NCBI RefSeq assembly: GCF_014202645.1
Contig: NZ_JACHHG010000009.1
Location: forward strand, 1 to 64,000
Direction: 5' to 3'
Source of the DNA: Deinobacterium chartae
GTDB taxonomy: Bacteria; Deinococcota; Deinococci; Deinococcales; Deinococcaceae
DNA length: 64,000 nt
Shown here piece by piece: positions 1 to 7,148 of the stretch. The translations under genes were made by a program, and so were the position numbers. The notes under the pieces were generated by a model. The model worked only from the letters and a program-made list of their open reading frames with translations, had not been told where the DNA came from and did no database searches. Numbering within the stretch: the stretch's first letter is position 1; every line of letters starts with the position of its first letter.

Positions 1-66
1 TTGGGGTGGGAGGAGTGGGAGCAGGCGTTGGTACTGCGCGTCGGTGAGTTCGTAGCGTCGCACCAT
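1..66 (-). CDS. IS5-family transposase, N-terminus only
   Basis: Only the first 22 codons are visible (MVRRYELTDAQYQRLLPLLP and two more residues); the reading frame is open to the window edge. RRYELTDAQ followed by LLPxxP is the usual opening of the small IS5/IS4-type transposases (DUF4096-like N-terminal domain) that precedes the DDE catalytic domain. The start ATG lies 35 bp inside the element boundary. Whether the copy is intact cannot be judged from here. Confidence 0.75.
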   Translation of the reverse strand, partial: MVRRYELTDAQYQRLLPLLPPQ

Positions 67-101
67 GCCTCACGTTATCCCACTTTGCAGACACATCCTA
101 G
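1..101 (-). mobile_element. IS5-family insertion sequence, one end (continues out of the window)
   Basis: The minus strand reads inward from a terminal sequence starting at about 101 (CTAGGATG-x-GTCTGCA) into a transposase start codon at 66. A diverged copy of the same end lies at 55331-55451, which shares the terminal sequence and the first transposase codons. In both places the outer boundary is the tetranucleotide CTAG, which also supplies the TAG stop codon of the neighbouring gene. The rest of the element is outside the window. Confidence 0.75.
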
Positions 102-316
102 TCGCTCGAGCCCCCGTCTCCCCCGCCCGAGTCGCCCCAGCCTGCGCAGGTCAGATCGGGGCGGCTGGCGATCGAGGTATCAACCGGCGTATCGATCTCT
201 GCGAGCAGCCGCGCAGCCCAGGGGCGTTTTTTTCTGCGCGCCACCCAACGCACTCCTTCTACGGCCAGCGCCGCCAGCAGCCCGATGGCCGCGCCCCACA
301 ACATCACCTCGTCCAA
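98..316 (-). CDS. small membrane protein, possibly truncated by the IS
   Basis: This 72-residue protein has one N-terminal membrane helix (about residues 5-24) followed by a basic stretch (RRKKR) and a Gly/Ser/Asp-rich tail. It starts with TTG; a strong GGAGG lies 6 nt upstream, which supports that start. Its TAG stop codon coincides with the CTAG at the IS boundary, so the original C-terminus may have been longer or the element may have inserted exactly at the stop. I do not recognise a family. Confidence 0.55.
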   Translation of the reverse strand: MDEVMLWGAAIGLLAALAVEGVRWVARRKKRPWAARLLAEIDTPVDTSIASRPDLTCAGWGDSGGGDGGSSD

Positions 317-405
317 GATCTTCCTCCCACGGCTCAGTGTGCCTGCCCGGGGATGATCGGCGCGTGACAGTGAGACGGCTCAGGGTCACGCGCGCCCGGC
401 ACGAC

Positions 406-411
406 TACACT
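406..411 (+). promoter_or_regulatory. leaderless -10 box of msrC
   Basis: TACACT ends 7 nt before the ATG and no Shine-Dalgarno sequence is present. This matches the TANNNT arrangement of leaderless Deinococcus genes. Confidence 0.6.
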
Positions 412-418
412 CGGGCGC

Positions 419-907
419 ATGCACGACCTTGTTTCTGTCAGCGGCCTGCCCAAACCCGAACAGTACGCCGAACTTGTCCAGCAATTGCGGGGACTGCTCG
501 AGGGAGAGCGCGACTCGATCGCCAACCTTGCCAATGCCAGCGCCTTGCTCTATCACAGCCTCGAGGGACTGAACTGGGCAGGATTTTACCTGCACCGCGG
601 CGACGAGCTGGTGCTGGGACCCTTCCAGGGCAAGGTGGCCTGCGTGCGCCTCGCACTGGGCCGGGGCGTGTGCGGCACCGCTGCCGCCTCGAGAACCACG
701 CAGGTGGTCGAGGACGTACACGCCTTTCCCGGGCATATCGCCTGCGACCCGGCCAGCCGCTCGGAAATCGTGGTCCCGCTGATCCAGGGAGACCGGCTGA
801 TCGGGGTGCTGGACATCGACAGCCCGCAACTTTCGCGCTTTGACGCCCAGGACCGCGAAGGCCTCGAGGCCTTCGCGCGGGTCTTGCTCGAGGCCACGGA
901 CTTCTAA
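419..907 (+). CDS. msrC: free methionine-(R)-sulfoxide reductase (GAF type)
   Basis: This 162-residue GAF-domain protein reduces free L-methionine-(R)-sulfoxide to methionine with thioredoxin as electron donor, a cytosolic repair function against oxidants. The three conserved cysteines are present at residues 75, 85 and 109 (in VACVRL, GVCGTA and HIACDP). This is the same 10- and 24-residue spacing as Cys84, Cys94 and Cys118 of the E. coli enzyme. The length is normal for the family. The TAA stop overlaps the stop codon of the convergent gene by 3 bases. The gene appears to be a monocistronic leaderless transcript. Confidence 0.93.
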   Translation: MHDLVSVSGLPKPEQYAELVQQLRGLLEGERDSIANLANASALLYHSLEGLNWAGFYLHRGDELVLGPFQGKVACVRLALGRGVCGTAAASRTTQVVEDVHAFPGHIACDPASRSEIVVPLIQGDRLIGVLDIDSPQLSRFDAQDREGLEAFARVLLEATDF

Positions 908-1425
908 CGCCGGAAGCGGCCCAGCATTCCGGCAACATCGTCCAGAACCGAGCCGTCGCCGTTCGAGTCGAGCAGGCGGGTCAGGGCACTTTGTGTCCCC
1001 GGATGCTGCTGCTCGAGGCGGCCCTGTTCCGCATCCAGCAGGCTGCCGAGTCCGCCGCCCGCGCCGCCGCCGCTGCGGCGCTGCTGGTTGAGGATGTTCA
1101 TCACCAGCGGGGCCAGCAGCGGCAGCAACCGGGCGACCTTGCCCGCTTCGAGGCCGCTGCTGCGACTGACGGTCTGCTCGATGACCTCCTGACGTCCACC
1201 GAAAGCCTGCTGCAGCAGGCCCTGTCCCTGTCCGGCCTCGAGTTGCTCGGCGAGGTGCCGCTCGCCTTCGGGCGTCCGGCTGCGCTGGGCCAGACCGGAA
1301 AGCAGCAGCGGCAGGGCCGCCCGCACCGCGCCGTGGGTCTGCTGCTCGTCCGCACCGATCCGTTGGCTGAGCTGGCCGAGCTGGCCGCCTCCGAGTTGTC
1401 CGAGCACCGCGTCCAGTATGGACAT
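904..1425 (-). CDS. DUF937-domain protein
   Basis: This 173-residue protein begins MSILDAVLGQLGG and contains the Gly/Gln/Leu-rich helical repeats typical of DUF937 (YidB-like) proteins. A C-terminal DSNGDGSVLDDVAGML segment resembles an EF-hand or dockerin-like calcium loop and is common in this family. The role is unknown. I chose the second of two adjacent ATG codons (1425) because AGGTGG is 9 nt upstream; the first (1431) would leave only 3-4 nt. The 3' end overlaps the msrC stop codon on the other strand, so the pair is tail-to-tail with no room for a terminator. Confidence 0.8.
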   Translation of the reverse strand: MSILDAVLGQLGGGQLGQLSQRIGADEQQTHGAVRAALPLLLSGLAQRSRTPEGERHLAEQLEAGQGQGLLQQAFGGRQEVIEQTVSRSSGLEAGKVARLLPLLAPLVMNILNQQRRSGGGAGGGLGSLLDAEQGRLEQQHPGTQSALTRLLDSNGDGSVLDDVAGMLGRFRR

Positions 1426-1606
1426 GCGCATCAACCACCTTTCCCGCCCGAGCGCAGGGCGTGTGGTTTCACGGTAGCGCCGGATCGGGAGCGAGTCGTT
1501 TCCTGTAAAGAATTCCAGAAGGGTGCAGGGGCGCCGCCTGAGAAGGGTGGGGCGCTCCATCCGGATCGCGCTTTGCTGGCGCGGTTCGGCTCGAGGGCCC
1601 CGTTTC

Positions 1607-1873
1607 CTACGCGCGGCGCTGAGCCCGCCGGTTCAGCAGCAGACCGCCCGCCACGCACCCGGCTCCGATCCACATCGAACGCTGCTGCCAGGTCCGCACC
1701 TCGAGGCGCTGCCGATCGTGGGCGCTGATCGCCTCCGGGGACGAATCCTGGACGGGCAACACCGCTCCTGCAGTGCCCATCCAGGTCAGCACCGGCAGCA
1801 TCACGCCGATCAGGACCAGCGCCGTTCTCGCCCAGGCACGCAGGCCCGTGTCACGCAGCTCGAGGTCTGGCAT
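1607..1873 (-). CDS. hypothetical small membrane protein
   Basis: The protein is about 88 residues if it starts at MPDLELRD. It has two hydrophobic segments (about residues 15-40 and 67-80) joined by a polar loop, and a basic C-terminus (RRAQRRA). The preceding reading frame ends 4 nt upstream, so it is probably the last gene of the operon that starts at 2880. Family not recognised. Confidence 0.5.
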   Translation of the reverse strand: MPDLELRDTGLRAWARTALVLIGVMLPVLTWMGTAGAVLPVQDSSPEAISAHDRQRLEVRTWQQRSMWIGAGCVAGGLLLNRRAQRRA

Positions 1874-1877
1874 ATGC

Positions 1878-2051
1878 CTAGTCTGTCCGCCTCGCCCTGA
1901 ACGCGGGGTGAAGCGGCAGCGCACCCGGGCAGGAAAGCAGGGTCACCTCGGGATCGGCCCGGTACCCGCGCAGAGCCTCGAGGTCGCCGGGTGCGAACGG
2001 CCGCAGCCGCAGCCGCGCGGTCTCGAGGCGCGGAAACGGCGGGGGCGTCAT
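1878..2051 (-). pseudogene. GNAT acetyltransferase N-terminal fragment
   Basis: The 57-residue reading frame opens with LETARLRLRPFAPGDLEAL and RADPEV, a classical start of RimJ/RimL-type GNAT acetyltransferases. It then diverges and stops; the acetyl-CoA binding motif (R/Q-x-x-G-x-G/A) is absent. It overlaps the stop of the upstream phosphatase gene by ATGA. It is most simply a decayed remnant left by deletion, although a translated short peptide cannot be excluded. Confidence 0.6.
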
Positions 2052-2590
2052 GCGGCCCCGCCGGGGTCCGGCCAAGCGACGCGGACCACGCCCAGGAAGT
2101 CCAGCTGCTGCCATAGCGCGAAGCCGCGTGCCGGGTCGCCGCCCGCCGCCAGCAGCGAGATCACCGTGCCGTGCGCCACCACCGCGAGGTCGCCCGCGTG
2201 GCGCGCCGCGCCTGCCTCGAGGGCCGCCCGGAAGCGCGTGCGCGCCGCGTCCGCGCTCTCCTCGCCGAACACCGCCTCGGCGGGCTGCTCGAACAGTGCG
2301 CGCACCGCCGCATGAAAGTCGGCCGGATCCTCGAAGAACGGCGCGCTGCGCCGGGCGTGCTCGTGCAGCCCGGGCAGCTCCTCGAGCAGGACGCCCAGCG
2401 CGGCGGCCAGCCGCCGCGCAGTGGCGACGGCCTTGGGTTCGGAGCTGGAAAGCACCGCGCTCACGCCGCGCAGCTGCCCGGACAGCGCCTCCACCCTCTC
2501 GAGGCCCCGGGCGGAGGCGAACCATTCGGCGGCCGGACGGGACGGATCGATCTCGGGCCGGGCGTGCTTGATCAGGTGGAGGGTTCGCAC
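2048..2590 (-). CDS. histidine phosphatase (phosphoglycerate-mutase-like) family protein
   Basis: This 180-residue protein starts VRTLHLIKHARPE, the phosphohistidine motif (usual form RHG/RHA; here KHA), and ends with VAHGTVIS, carrying the second catalytic histidine. These are hallmarks of the SixA/CobC/GpmB branch. The substrate is unknown. GTG at 2590 is supported by GAGGAGG 7 nt upstream; the start overlaps the end of the preceding gene by 19 nt. The Arg-to-Lys change before the first catalytic His (KHA) is unusual and could affect activity. Confidence 0.75.
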   Translation of the reverse strand: MRTLHLIKHARPEIDPSRPAAEWFASARGLERVEALSGQLRGVSAVLSSSEPKAVATARRLAAALGVLLEELPGLHEHARRSAPFFEDPADFHAAVRALFEQPAEAVFGEESADAARTRFRAALEAGAARHAGDLAVVAHGTVISLLAAGGDPARGFALWQQLDFLGVVRVAWPDPGGAA

Positions 2591-2880
2591 GCCAGCACCT
2601 CCTCGAAGTGCAACACGGTCGGGAACGGATCGTAAAAACCGTGCAGCAGCCGTTTCCACTCGAGGTACTCTGCGGAGCGCCGGAAACCCTCGGTGTGGTC
2701 CTCGAGGCGGTCCCAGCGCACCAGCAGCAAGTAGCGTTCCGGCTGTTCCAAGCAGCGCTCGAGGCGGTGGCCTCGGTAGCCCGGCTGCGCGGCGATCAGC
2801 GGTCCCGCCTGCAAAAAGGCGGCCTCAAACGCCTCCTGTTGCCCGGGGCGCACGTCTAGGTAAGCGGCCTCGAGGATCAC
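2572..2880 (-). CDS. antibiotic-biosynthesis-monooxygenase (ABM) fold protein
   Basis: The 102-residue protein has the single ferredoxin-like ABM domain: a first strand VILEAAYLDVRPGQ, then GYRGHRLER, YLLLVRWDRLEDH and FRRS..Y..WK in the order seen in ABM/YgiN-like proteins. Such proteins act as small dimeric monooxygenases or heme-related enzymes, but many are uncharacterised. GTG at 2880 has GGAGG 6 nt upstream. It is the first gene of the small minus-strand operon. Confidence 0.75.
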   Translation of the reverse strand: MILEAAYLDVRPGQQEAFEAAFLQAGPLIAAQPGYRGHRLERCLEQPERYLLLVRWDRLEDHTEGFRRSAEYLEWKRLLHGFYDPFPTVLHFEEVLACEPST

Positions 2881-2957
2881 GGTTGACCTCCGGAACTCAG
2901 GTTCATAGCGCACTGTACGCGATGCGCCAGGCCGGGAAATCCGCGTGAAGGCGTAGT

Positions 2958-3743
2958 TTACAGTGCGGTCTGCGGGTAGGCGGCGCGCAGCAGGTCGTGA
3001 AAGACCGCGTCGAACCGCGCGATGTCGCCACGGGGGGCGCGGGTCAGCCTGCGCACGCCCTCGAGTCGGTGCAGCTCGCGCTCGATGAAGGCGTTGAGGA
3101 CCGGGCGGCGCGGCCCCTCCCCCAGCTCGCCGCCCGCGGCCTTGCGGGCCAGCAGGTCATCGATCTCCGCACGCAACACGGCGTCCTCGACGGTGGCATC
3201 GAGCAGTTGCGCGAAGGGGGTGGGAACCGGCCCCAGGCCACGTTCGATCCACAGCACCGCCAGCAGCGGGCGCAGCACGTACAGGTACTTCTTGAGCCGC
3301 ACGGTCTCGCCGCGCAGGTAATCGCGGTAGTTGCCGCGCGCCATGTGCAGGTAGTGGTAGCGTGCGGCAACCGGCGAGTAGGCCTCGTCCAGCAGGGTGC
3401 GCAGGCGTTCGCGGGTGTTCAGGTCGTCGCGGTACACCAGCGGCGACCCCAGCCACTCGATCAGCGGCGGGTTCGAGGCCCGCAGCAGCCGCAGCGCCTT
3501 GGGCAGGTCCCAGCCGGTGACGTCCAGGTCATCGAGGTCGAGCGCACGCTCGATCACGTCACGGCGGCCCTCCTCCACGCTCAGGTAGTCGCGCGGCGCG
3601 CGCAGGTACACAAAGCGCACGTCCCAGTCCGAGTCGGGAGACGCAAAGCCCCAGGCCCGGCTGCCCGACTCGCAGGCGTACAGCACCCGCACGCCGTGTT
3701 CGGCCTCGAGTTCGCGCAGCACCTTCAGCACGGTTTCTTTCAC
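2958..3743 (-). CDS. RlaP-type nucleotidyltransferase (RNA-repair associated)
   Basis: This 261-residue DNA polymerase beta-like nucleotidyltransferase has the signature GSRAWGFASPDSDWDVRFVY (about residues 27-46), with the GS motif and the metal-binding D-x-D. The family (RlaP, PF10127) is known mainly from genomic association with RNA ligases and is predicted to add or restore nucleotides at damaged RNA ends. The start GTG overlaps the NADAR stop (GTGA), so the two are translationally coupled. Together with rtcB upstream this makes an RNA-repair cluster. The reaction itself is not established. Confidence 0.85.
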   Translation of the reverse strand: MKETVLKVLRELEAEHGVRVLYACESGSRAWGFASPDSDWDVRFVYLRAPRDYLSVEEGRRDVIERALDLDDLDVTGWDLPKALRLLRASNPPLIEWLGSPLVYRDDLNTRERLRTLLDEAYSPVAARYHYLHMARGNYRDYLRGETVRLKKYLYVLRPLLAVLWIERGLGPVPTPFAQLLDATVEDAVLRAEIDDLLARKAAGGELGEGPRRPVLNAFIERELHRLEGVRRLTRAPRGDIARFDAVFHDLLRAAYPQTAL

Positions 3744-4186
3744 GGCTCCCCCCCTTCGAGCCGGGCACGCAGTTCCATCAGCAGCCGTCCCAGCATGTTG
3801 CGTCCGCTGCCGTCCCCGCCGTCACCCCAGTAGCGGTCGTTGCGGGTGTGTTCGACCAACCTGGCGTTGCCGGTTGCCAGCAGCAGCGCGCGCAGCCCGG
3901 GGTGCTGGGTGAACTTGGCGTGCAGGGCCCGGCGCATGACGTCGTCCTTGACTGCCTCCCAGTCCGGACGCAGCGGCAGGCTGCGGTCCCGCCCGAGGTG
4001 AGCGGCCGCCATCGGCCCCACAGCCGCGCGCACCCGCTCTCGCAGTTCCTCCTCGAGGAACTTCTGCGCCTGGAAGTAGTGTTCGCTGGTCGGCCAGACC
4101 TTGCCGTCCAGCTCGATCACATAAGGGGCGAAGTTCGAGAACTCCCCGTACGTTTCCTTTTCGCGGTAAAAGCGGATCACGTTCAT
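3740..4186 (-). CDS. NADAR family protein (YbiA-like)
   Basis: This 148-residue NADAR domain shows SNFAPY near the N-terminus, WPTSEHYFQAQKF in the middle and NDRYWGDGGDGSGRNMLG at the end, all family hallmarks. NADAR proteins are N-glycosidases acting on ADP-ribose-related substrates; some remove ADP-ribose from modified guanine bases. ATG has AAGGAG upstream. A terminator hairpin separates it from rtcB, so it may be read only on readthrough or from its own promoter. Linkage with RlaP and RtcB suggests processing of ADP-ribosylated or nicked RNA. Confidence 0.9.
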   Translation of the reverse strand: MNVIRFYREKETYGEFSNFAPYVIELDGKVWPTSEHYFQAQKFLEEELRERVRAAVGPMAAAHLGRDRSLPLRPDWEAVKDDVMRRALHAKFTQHPGLRALLLATGNARLVEHTRNDRYWGDGGDGSGRNMLGRLLMELRARLEGGEP

Positions 4187-4217
4187 GACTTCTCCTTGCT
4201 GCGCCCGAGCGCGCTAT

Positions 4218-4248
4218 GAAAACGGCCCCGGACGTTCGCCCGGGGCCG
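4218..4248 (-). terminator. intrinsic terminator between rtcB and the NADAR gene
   Basis: A 9-bp perfect stem (CGGCCCCGG/CCGGGGCCG, 4223-4231 with 4240-4248) and 8-nt loop is followed on the minus strand by UUUUC. It lies in the 77-nt gap between the rtcB stop and the NADAR start. Confidence 0.8.
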
Positions 4249-4263
4249 CCTCGAGCGAGGGTG

Positions 4264-5655
4264 CTAGATGTCTTCCGAACCGGTGTCCATGCGCACGACC
4301 TGAGGCTTGAACTGCCCGACCACGCTCACCAGGTCGCCCTGCGCGGCGATCACGTCGTCGATGCGCTTGTAGGCCATGGGGGCCTCGTCGATGCCGCCGC
4401 CAATCAGGGTCACGCCGCGCGCCTCGAGGTAGGCGCGCATGTCGGCCTTGGGGATGCGCCGTTCGGCGTCCTTGCGGCCCATGGCGCGGCCCGCGCCGTG
4501 CGAGGCGCTCTCGAGCGAGCGAGGCTCGCCCAGACCGCGCACCACGTAGCCCGGATCGGCCATCGAGCCCGGGATGATCCCCAGCTGTCCTGCGGCGGCC
4601 GGAGTGGCACCCTTGCGGTGCACCACGACCTGCTCCCCGTTCAGCTCGGCCTTCCAGGCCAGGTTGTGCGAGTTGCTGACCTGCGCCAGCGCCCGCACGC
4701 CCAGGGCTTTGGCGATGCGGGCGTGAATGATCTCGTGGTTGGCCAGGGCGTAGCGGCCCGCCAGGGTCATGGCCTGCCAGTAGGCCTGGCCGTCGTCCGA
4801 GTCGAGATCCAGCCACGCAAGCTTGCGGGCTTCGGGATCGAGGTGCGGGTGCAGGCGCTCGGCCACCCGGGTGAAGTGCCCCGCGATCTGCGCGCCGGTG
4901 CCACGGCTTCCCGAGTGCGACAGCACCGCGACGTACTCGCCCGCCTCGAGGCCCAGGTCCGGCTCATCCAGCCGGAAAGTCCCAAACTCCACGAAGTGGT
5001 TGCCCGAACCCGAAGTTCCGATCTGCTGCGCGGCCTTGCCATGCAGGTAACCGAGCAGCTTGGACTCGCGCCACGCCGGATCGTCGAGCACGTCGTGGTC
5101 GGGGCGCTCGCGCCCTTCCCAGCCCACGCCGGCCCCAAAGCGGGTGTGGCGCTGCAGCAGGCGCAGCATCTCGCTGCGCTCGAGGTTCTCGACCGGCAGC
5201 ACCGAGAGCATCATCGAGCAGCCGATATCCACGCCCACGCCGTAGGGAATGACCGCGCTGCGCGTGGCCAGCACGCCGCCGATGGGCAGGCCGTAGCCCA
5301 CGTGCGCGTCGGGCATCAGTGCCCCAGCAACCGAGACCGGCAGGCGCATGGCGACGTTCATCTGACGGCGCGCGCCGTCCTCGATCAGCTCCGGTCCCCA
5401 CACGTCGTACGCAAGAGGCAGCTCGCGCAGGCGGCTGCGTTCGGCAGCGGCCTGCTGGGATTCGGCCTTGAGCAGTTCCTCGGCGAGGCCCCGGTAGGGC
5501 GGCTGGTCCAGGTAGTCTTGCGGATGCGCGATCACGCTGGACAGTTCGTCGAGCAGTTCACGCTTGCTCAGGCCCTTGCGGGCATCGGCCGCCTTGAGGG
5601 CCAGACCGATCAGATGACCTTTGAGACCGAGCCGGATGATGTCTTTGCCGTTCAT
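4264..5655 (-). CDS. rtcB: RNA-splicing ligase RtcB
   Basis: This 463-residue RtcB ligase joins 2',3'-cyclic phosphate or 3'-phosphate RNA ends to 5'-OH ends using GTP and Mn2+. Visible signatures are MPDAHVGYGLPIGGV, GVDIGCSMM (metal-binding Cys), GTSGSGNHFVEFG, LSHSGSRGTG, HRKGATPA and SASHGAGRAMGR, the last containing the guanylylated histidine. AGGAG lies 4 nt before the ATG. It heads a minus-strand cluster with NADAR and RlaP. Its 5' leader contains a short ORF and a terminator hairpin ending just before the ribosome-binding site, which suggests conditional expression. Confidence 0.95.
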   Translation of the reverse strand: MNGKDIIRLGLKGHLIGLALKAADARKGLSKRELLDELSSVIAHPQDYLDQPPYRGLAEELLKAESQQAAAERSRLRELPLAYDVWGPELIEDGARRQMNVAMRLPVSVAGALMPDAHVGYGLPIGGVLATRSAVIPYGVGVDIGCSMMLSVLPVENLERSEMLRLLQRHTRFGAGVGWEGRERPDHDVLDDPAWRESKLLGYLHGKAAQQIGTSGSGNHFVEFGTFRLDEPDLGLEAGEYVAVLSHSGSRGTGAQIAGHFTRVAERLHPHLDPEARKLAWLDLDSDDGQAYWQAMTLAGRYALANHEIIHARIAKALGVRALAQVSNSHNLAWKAELNGEQVVVHRKGATPAAAGQLGIIPGSMADPGYVVRGLGEPRSLESASHGAGRAMGRKDAERRIPKADMRAYLEARGVTLIGGGIDEAPMAYKRIDDVIAAQGDLVSVVGQFKPQVVRMDTGSEDI

Positions 5656-5669
5656 GTCACTCCTGGGAT

Positions 5670-5696
5670 AAAAAAGGGCGGCCCACGCGGCCGCCC
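5670..5696 (-). terminator. terminator/attenuator immediately upstream of rtcB
   Basis: A perfect 8-bp GC stem (GGGCGGCC/GGCCGCCC, 5676-5683 with 5689-5696) with 5-nt loop is followed on the minus strand by six U residues. The U-run ends 14 nt before the rtcB start codon, leaving just room for the Shine-Dalgarno. Any transcript from further upstream must cross it to reach rtcB. Confidence 0.75.
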
Positions 5697-5718
5697 GAAA
5701 TTCGCTCGCAGCTGCGGT

Positions 5719-5814
5719 TCAGTGCACTGCGCCGGGCGGTGTGTTTAAGTGTGCGGCCCGGAGGCCGCGCGGTTTATTGGAAATGTCCGTATGATCTTGA
5801 GCGTTACTTGGCAT
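5719..5814 (-). CDS. short ORF (31 residues) in the rtcB leader
   Basis: An ATG at 5814 with GGGAGGG 7 nt upstream opens 31 codons (MPSNAQDHTDISNKPRGLRA then AHLNTPPGAVH) and ends with TGA at 5719, 22 nt before the rtcB-proximal terminator stem. The peptide is hydrophilic and not recognised. It could be a leader peptide whose translation controls the terminator, or a small independent gene ended by that terminator. The good ribosome site argues for translation; the short length keeps the call tentative. Confidence 0.4.
   Translation of the reverse strand: MPSNAQDHTDISNKPRGLRAAHLNTPPGAVH
5753..5768 (-). other. UNCG-tetraloop hairpin inside the rtcB leader
   Basis: On the minus-strand RNA GCGGCC-UCCG-GGCCGC forms a 6-bp stem closed by C-G with a UCCG loop, an unusually stable tetraloop class. 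It lies within the short ORF. Confidence 0.5.
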
Positions 5815-5963
5815 GCGGTGCCCTCCCTTCCGGGTCCGATTCGTCCCGATTGTGTCACGTTCCTGCCCCGATGCCCTGACGGTTGTGGCGGAGTATCGGC
5901 TGACGCCCTGGCCTAGGCCGGGCGTGCGGAAAGCTTAAGCGGGTCCTCGAGCTCCCGCCCGCC

Positions 5964-6461
5964 TTAAGGTTTGCGGTTTTTCTTCCAGGCCAGCGCCAGC
6001 TCCTCGTAATAGGTCTTGATGTTCTTCTCGAGGCTGTTGAGCAGCGCTTCCTGGTCGGCGTACAGGCCGTAGTACACCGTAGACCACAGCTGAGGGGCCT
6101 TCACCCGGTAGCTGCGGCCTCCGGCGGAGAGGGTCGCCTCGCCACCGAACTCTACCGACAGTTCGTTGACGTAGGTGTAGCGGCCGTCTTCTTCCTCGTA
6201 GGCATCCACGGTGAGGTAGGTCTTCAGGATGCAACCGGCGTCGCTCCCGTAACGGATCTCGTACAAGGTGGCGAAGTCCTCGAGGATGTCGAGCAGTTCA
6301 CCGGCAAGTTCCGCGTCGTCTTCCTCGTTGAGGGTCACGTACACTTCGGGCTTGCACAGGTCGCTGGCCTGAAAGTCCTTGAAGTTGACATCGGCCGCCG
6401 CGGCAACAGGAGCGGCGGCGAGCAGGGACAAGACGGCCCAAAATTTTTTCATATTTTTCAT
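5964..6461 (-). CDS. hypothetical secreted protein
   Basis: This 165-residue protein has a clear Sec signal peptide (MKNMKKFWAVLSLLAAAPVAAAA, cleavage probably after the Ala run), so the product is periplasmic or extracellular. The mature part is acidic, with a D/E-rich segment (LNEEDDAEL, YEEEDG) and two cysteines (in SDLCKP and AGCILK). No family recognised. GGAAG lies 9 nt before the first ATG. Confidence 0.7.
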   Translation of the reverse strand: MKNMKKFWAVLSLLAAAPVAAAADVNFKDFQASDLCKPEVYVTLNEEDDAELAGELLDILEDFATLYEIRYGSDAGCILKTYLTVDAYEEEDGRYTYVNELSVEFGGEATLSAGGRSYRVKAPQLWSTVYYGLYADQEALLNSLEKNIKTYYEELALAWKKNRKP

Positions 6462-6500
6462 TCTAAGCGACTTCCGGCCGCGCCGCCCAAGACCTTGCCC

Positions 6501-7148
6501 CTAGCCCGGCAGGTCAACCCCGGCCGCCCAGGGTCCGCTCGGCCGCGGGCTGCCTCCGGGCGGCTCGAGGCTGAAGCCGATACGTCGGTAGCCGGCGGCC
6601 CTGACAGCGAACACCCGCTCGGAGGAGACGCCCAGCGAGACCACGCGCTCGGGCGAGAGGCGGCCCCAGGCCTGATAGGACCGGCCAGACTCGGGCGGCT
6701 CGTTCAGCACCAGCAGGGCCGTTCCGTCCGGGCGCAGCAGCGCCGCCCCCAGCACTTGTCCGTCTGGGCCACGCAACTCGAGGCGCTGGCTGGCCGGTCC
6801 TGCGTTCCAGGCCACCACCCGCGCGGCCGAACGCACCGGCTCGAAGAACAGACCCCCGGTCAGCAGCAGTCCGGCAACGGCGGCGGCCAGCGCTGCCTTC
6901 ACCCAGTCCGGGCGCGGGCGCACGGGCGCTGTCCGCGCCCGGCGTACCCGCGCGGCGATGCCTTCCCAGGCGTGGTCGGGGAGCGGGTCGCGGGGCAGGG
7001 CGTCCACCACGCTCACCCAGGCATCGCTCAGCTGGGCCAGCTCCTGACGGCAGAAGGCGCAACCCTCGAGGTGTCGTTCCAGGCGTTGCCGCTGCGCGCC
7101 CGGCAGTTGGTCGAGCAGGTAGTCGGCCAGCAGGTCGGTCGGGTGCAT
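6501..7148 (-). CDS. anti-sigma factor, RskA/zinc-finger type
   Basis: The 215-residue protein has an N-terminal anti-sigma domain with the zinc-type motif H-x3-C-x2-C (ERHLEGCAFC, about residues 25-34), one membrane helix (about residues 84-101) and an extracytoplasmic RskA C-terminal domain (GRSYQAWG). It should hold the adjacent ECF sigma factor at the membrane until regulated proteolysis. The start codon shares one base with the sigma-factor stop (TGATG), so the pair is co-translated. GGGAG is 7 nt upstream. Confidence 0.88.
   Translation of the reverse strand: MHPTDLLADYLLDQLPGAQRQRLERHLEGCAFCRQELAQLSDAWVSVVDALPRDPLPDHAWEGIAARVRRARTAPVRPRPDWVKAALAAAVAGLLLTGGLFFEPVRSAARVVAWNAGPASQRLELRGPDGQVLGAALLRPDGTALLVLNEPPESGRSYQAWGRLSPERVVSLGVSSERVFAVRAAGYRRIGFSLEPPGGSPRPSGPWAAGVDLPG

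Noticed and set aside
5701-5963. A Y RNA or other tRNA-like RNA upstream of rtcB
   Set aside because: Rsr/RtcB loci in other bacteria carry tRNA-like Y RNAs, so I looked for a T-arm (GTTCRA with flanking stem) and cloverleaf on both strands. None fits; only simple hairpins and the short ORF are visible.
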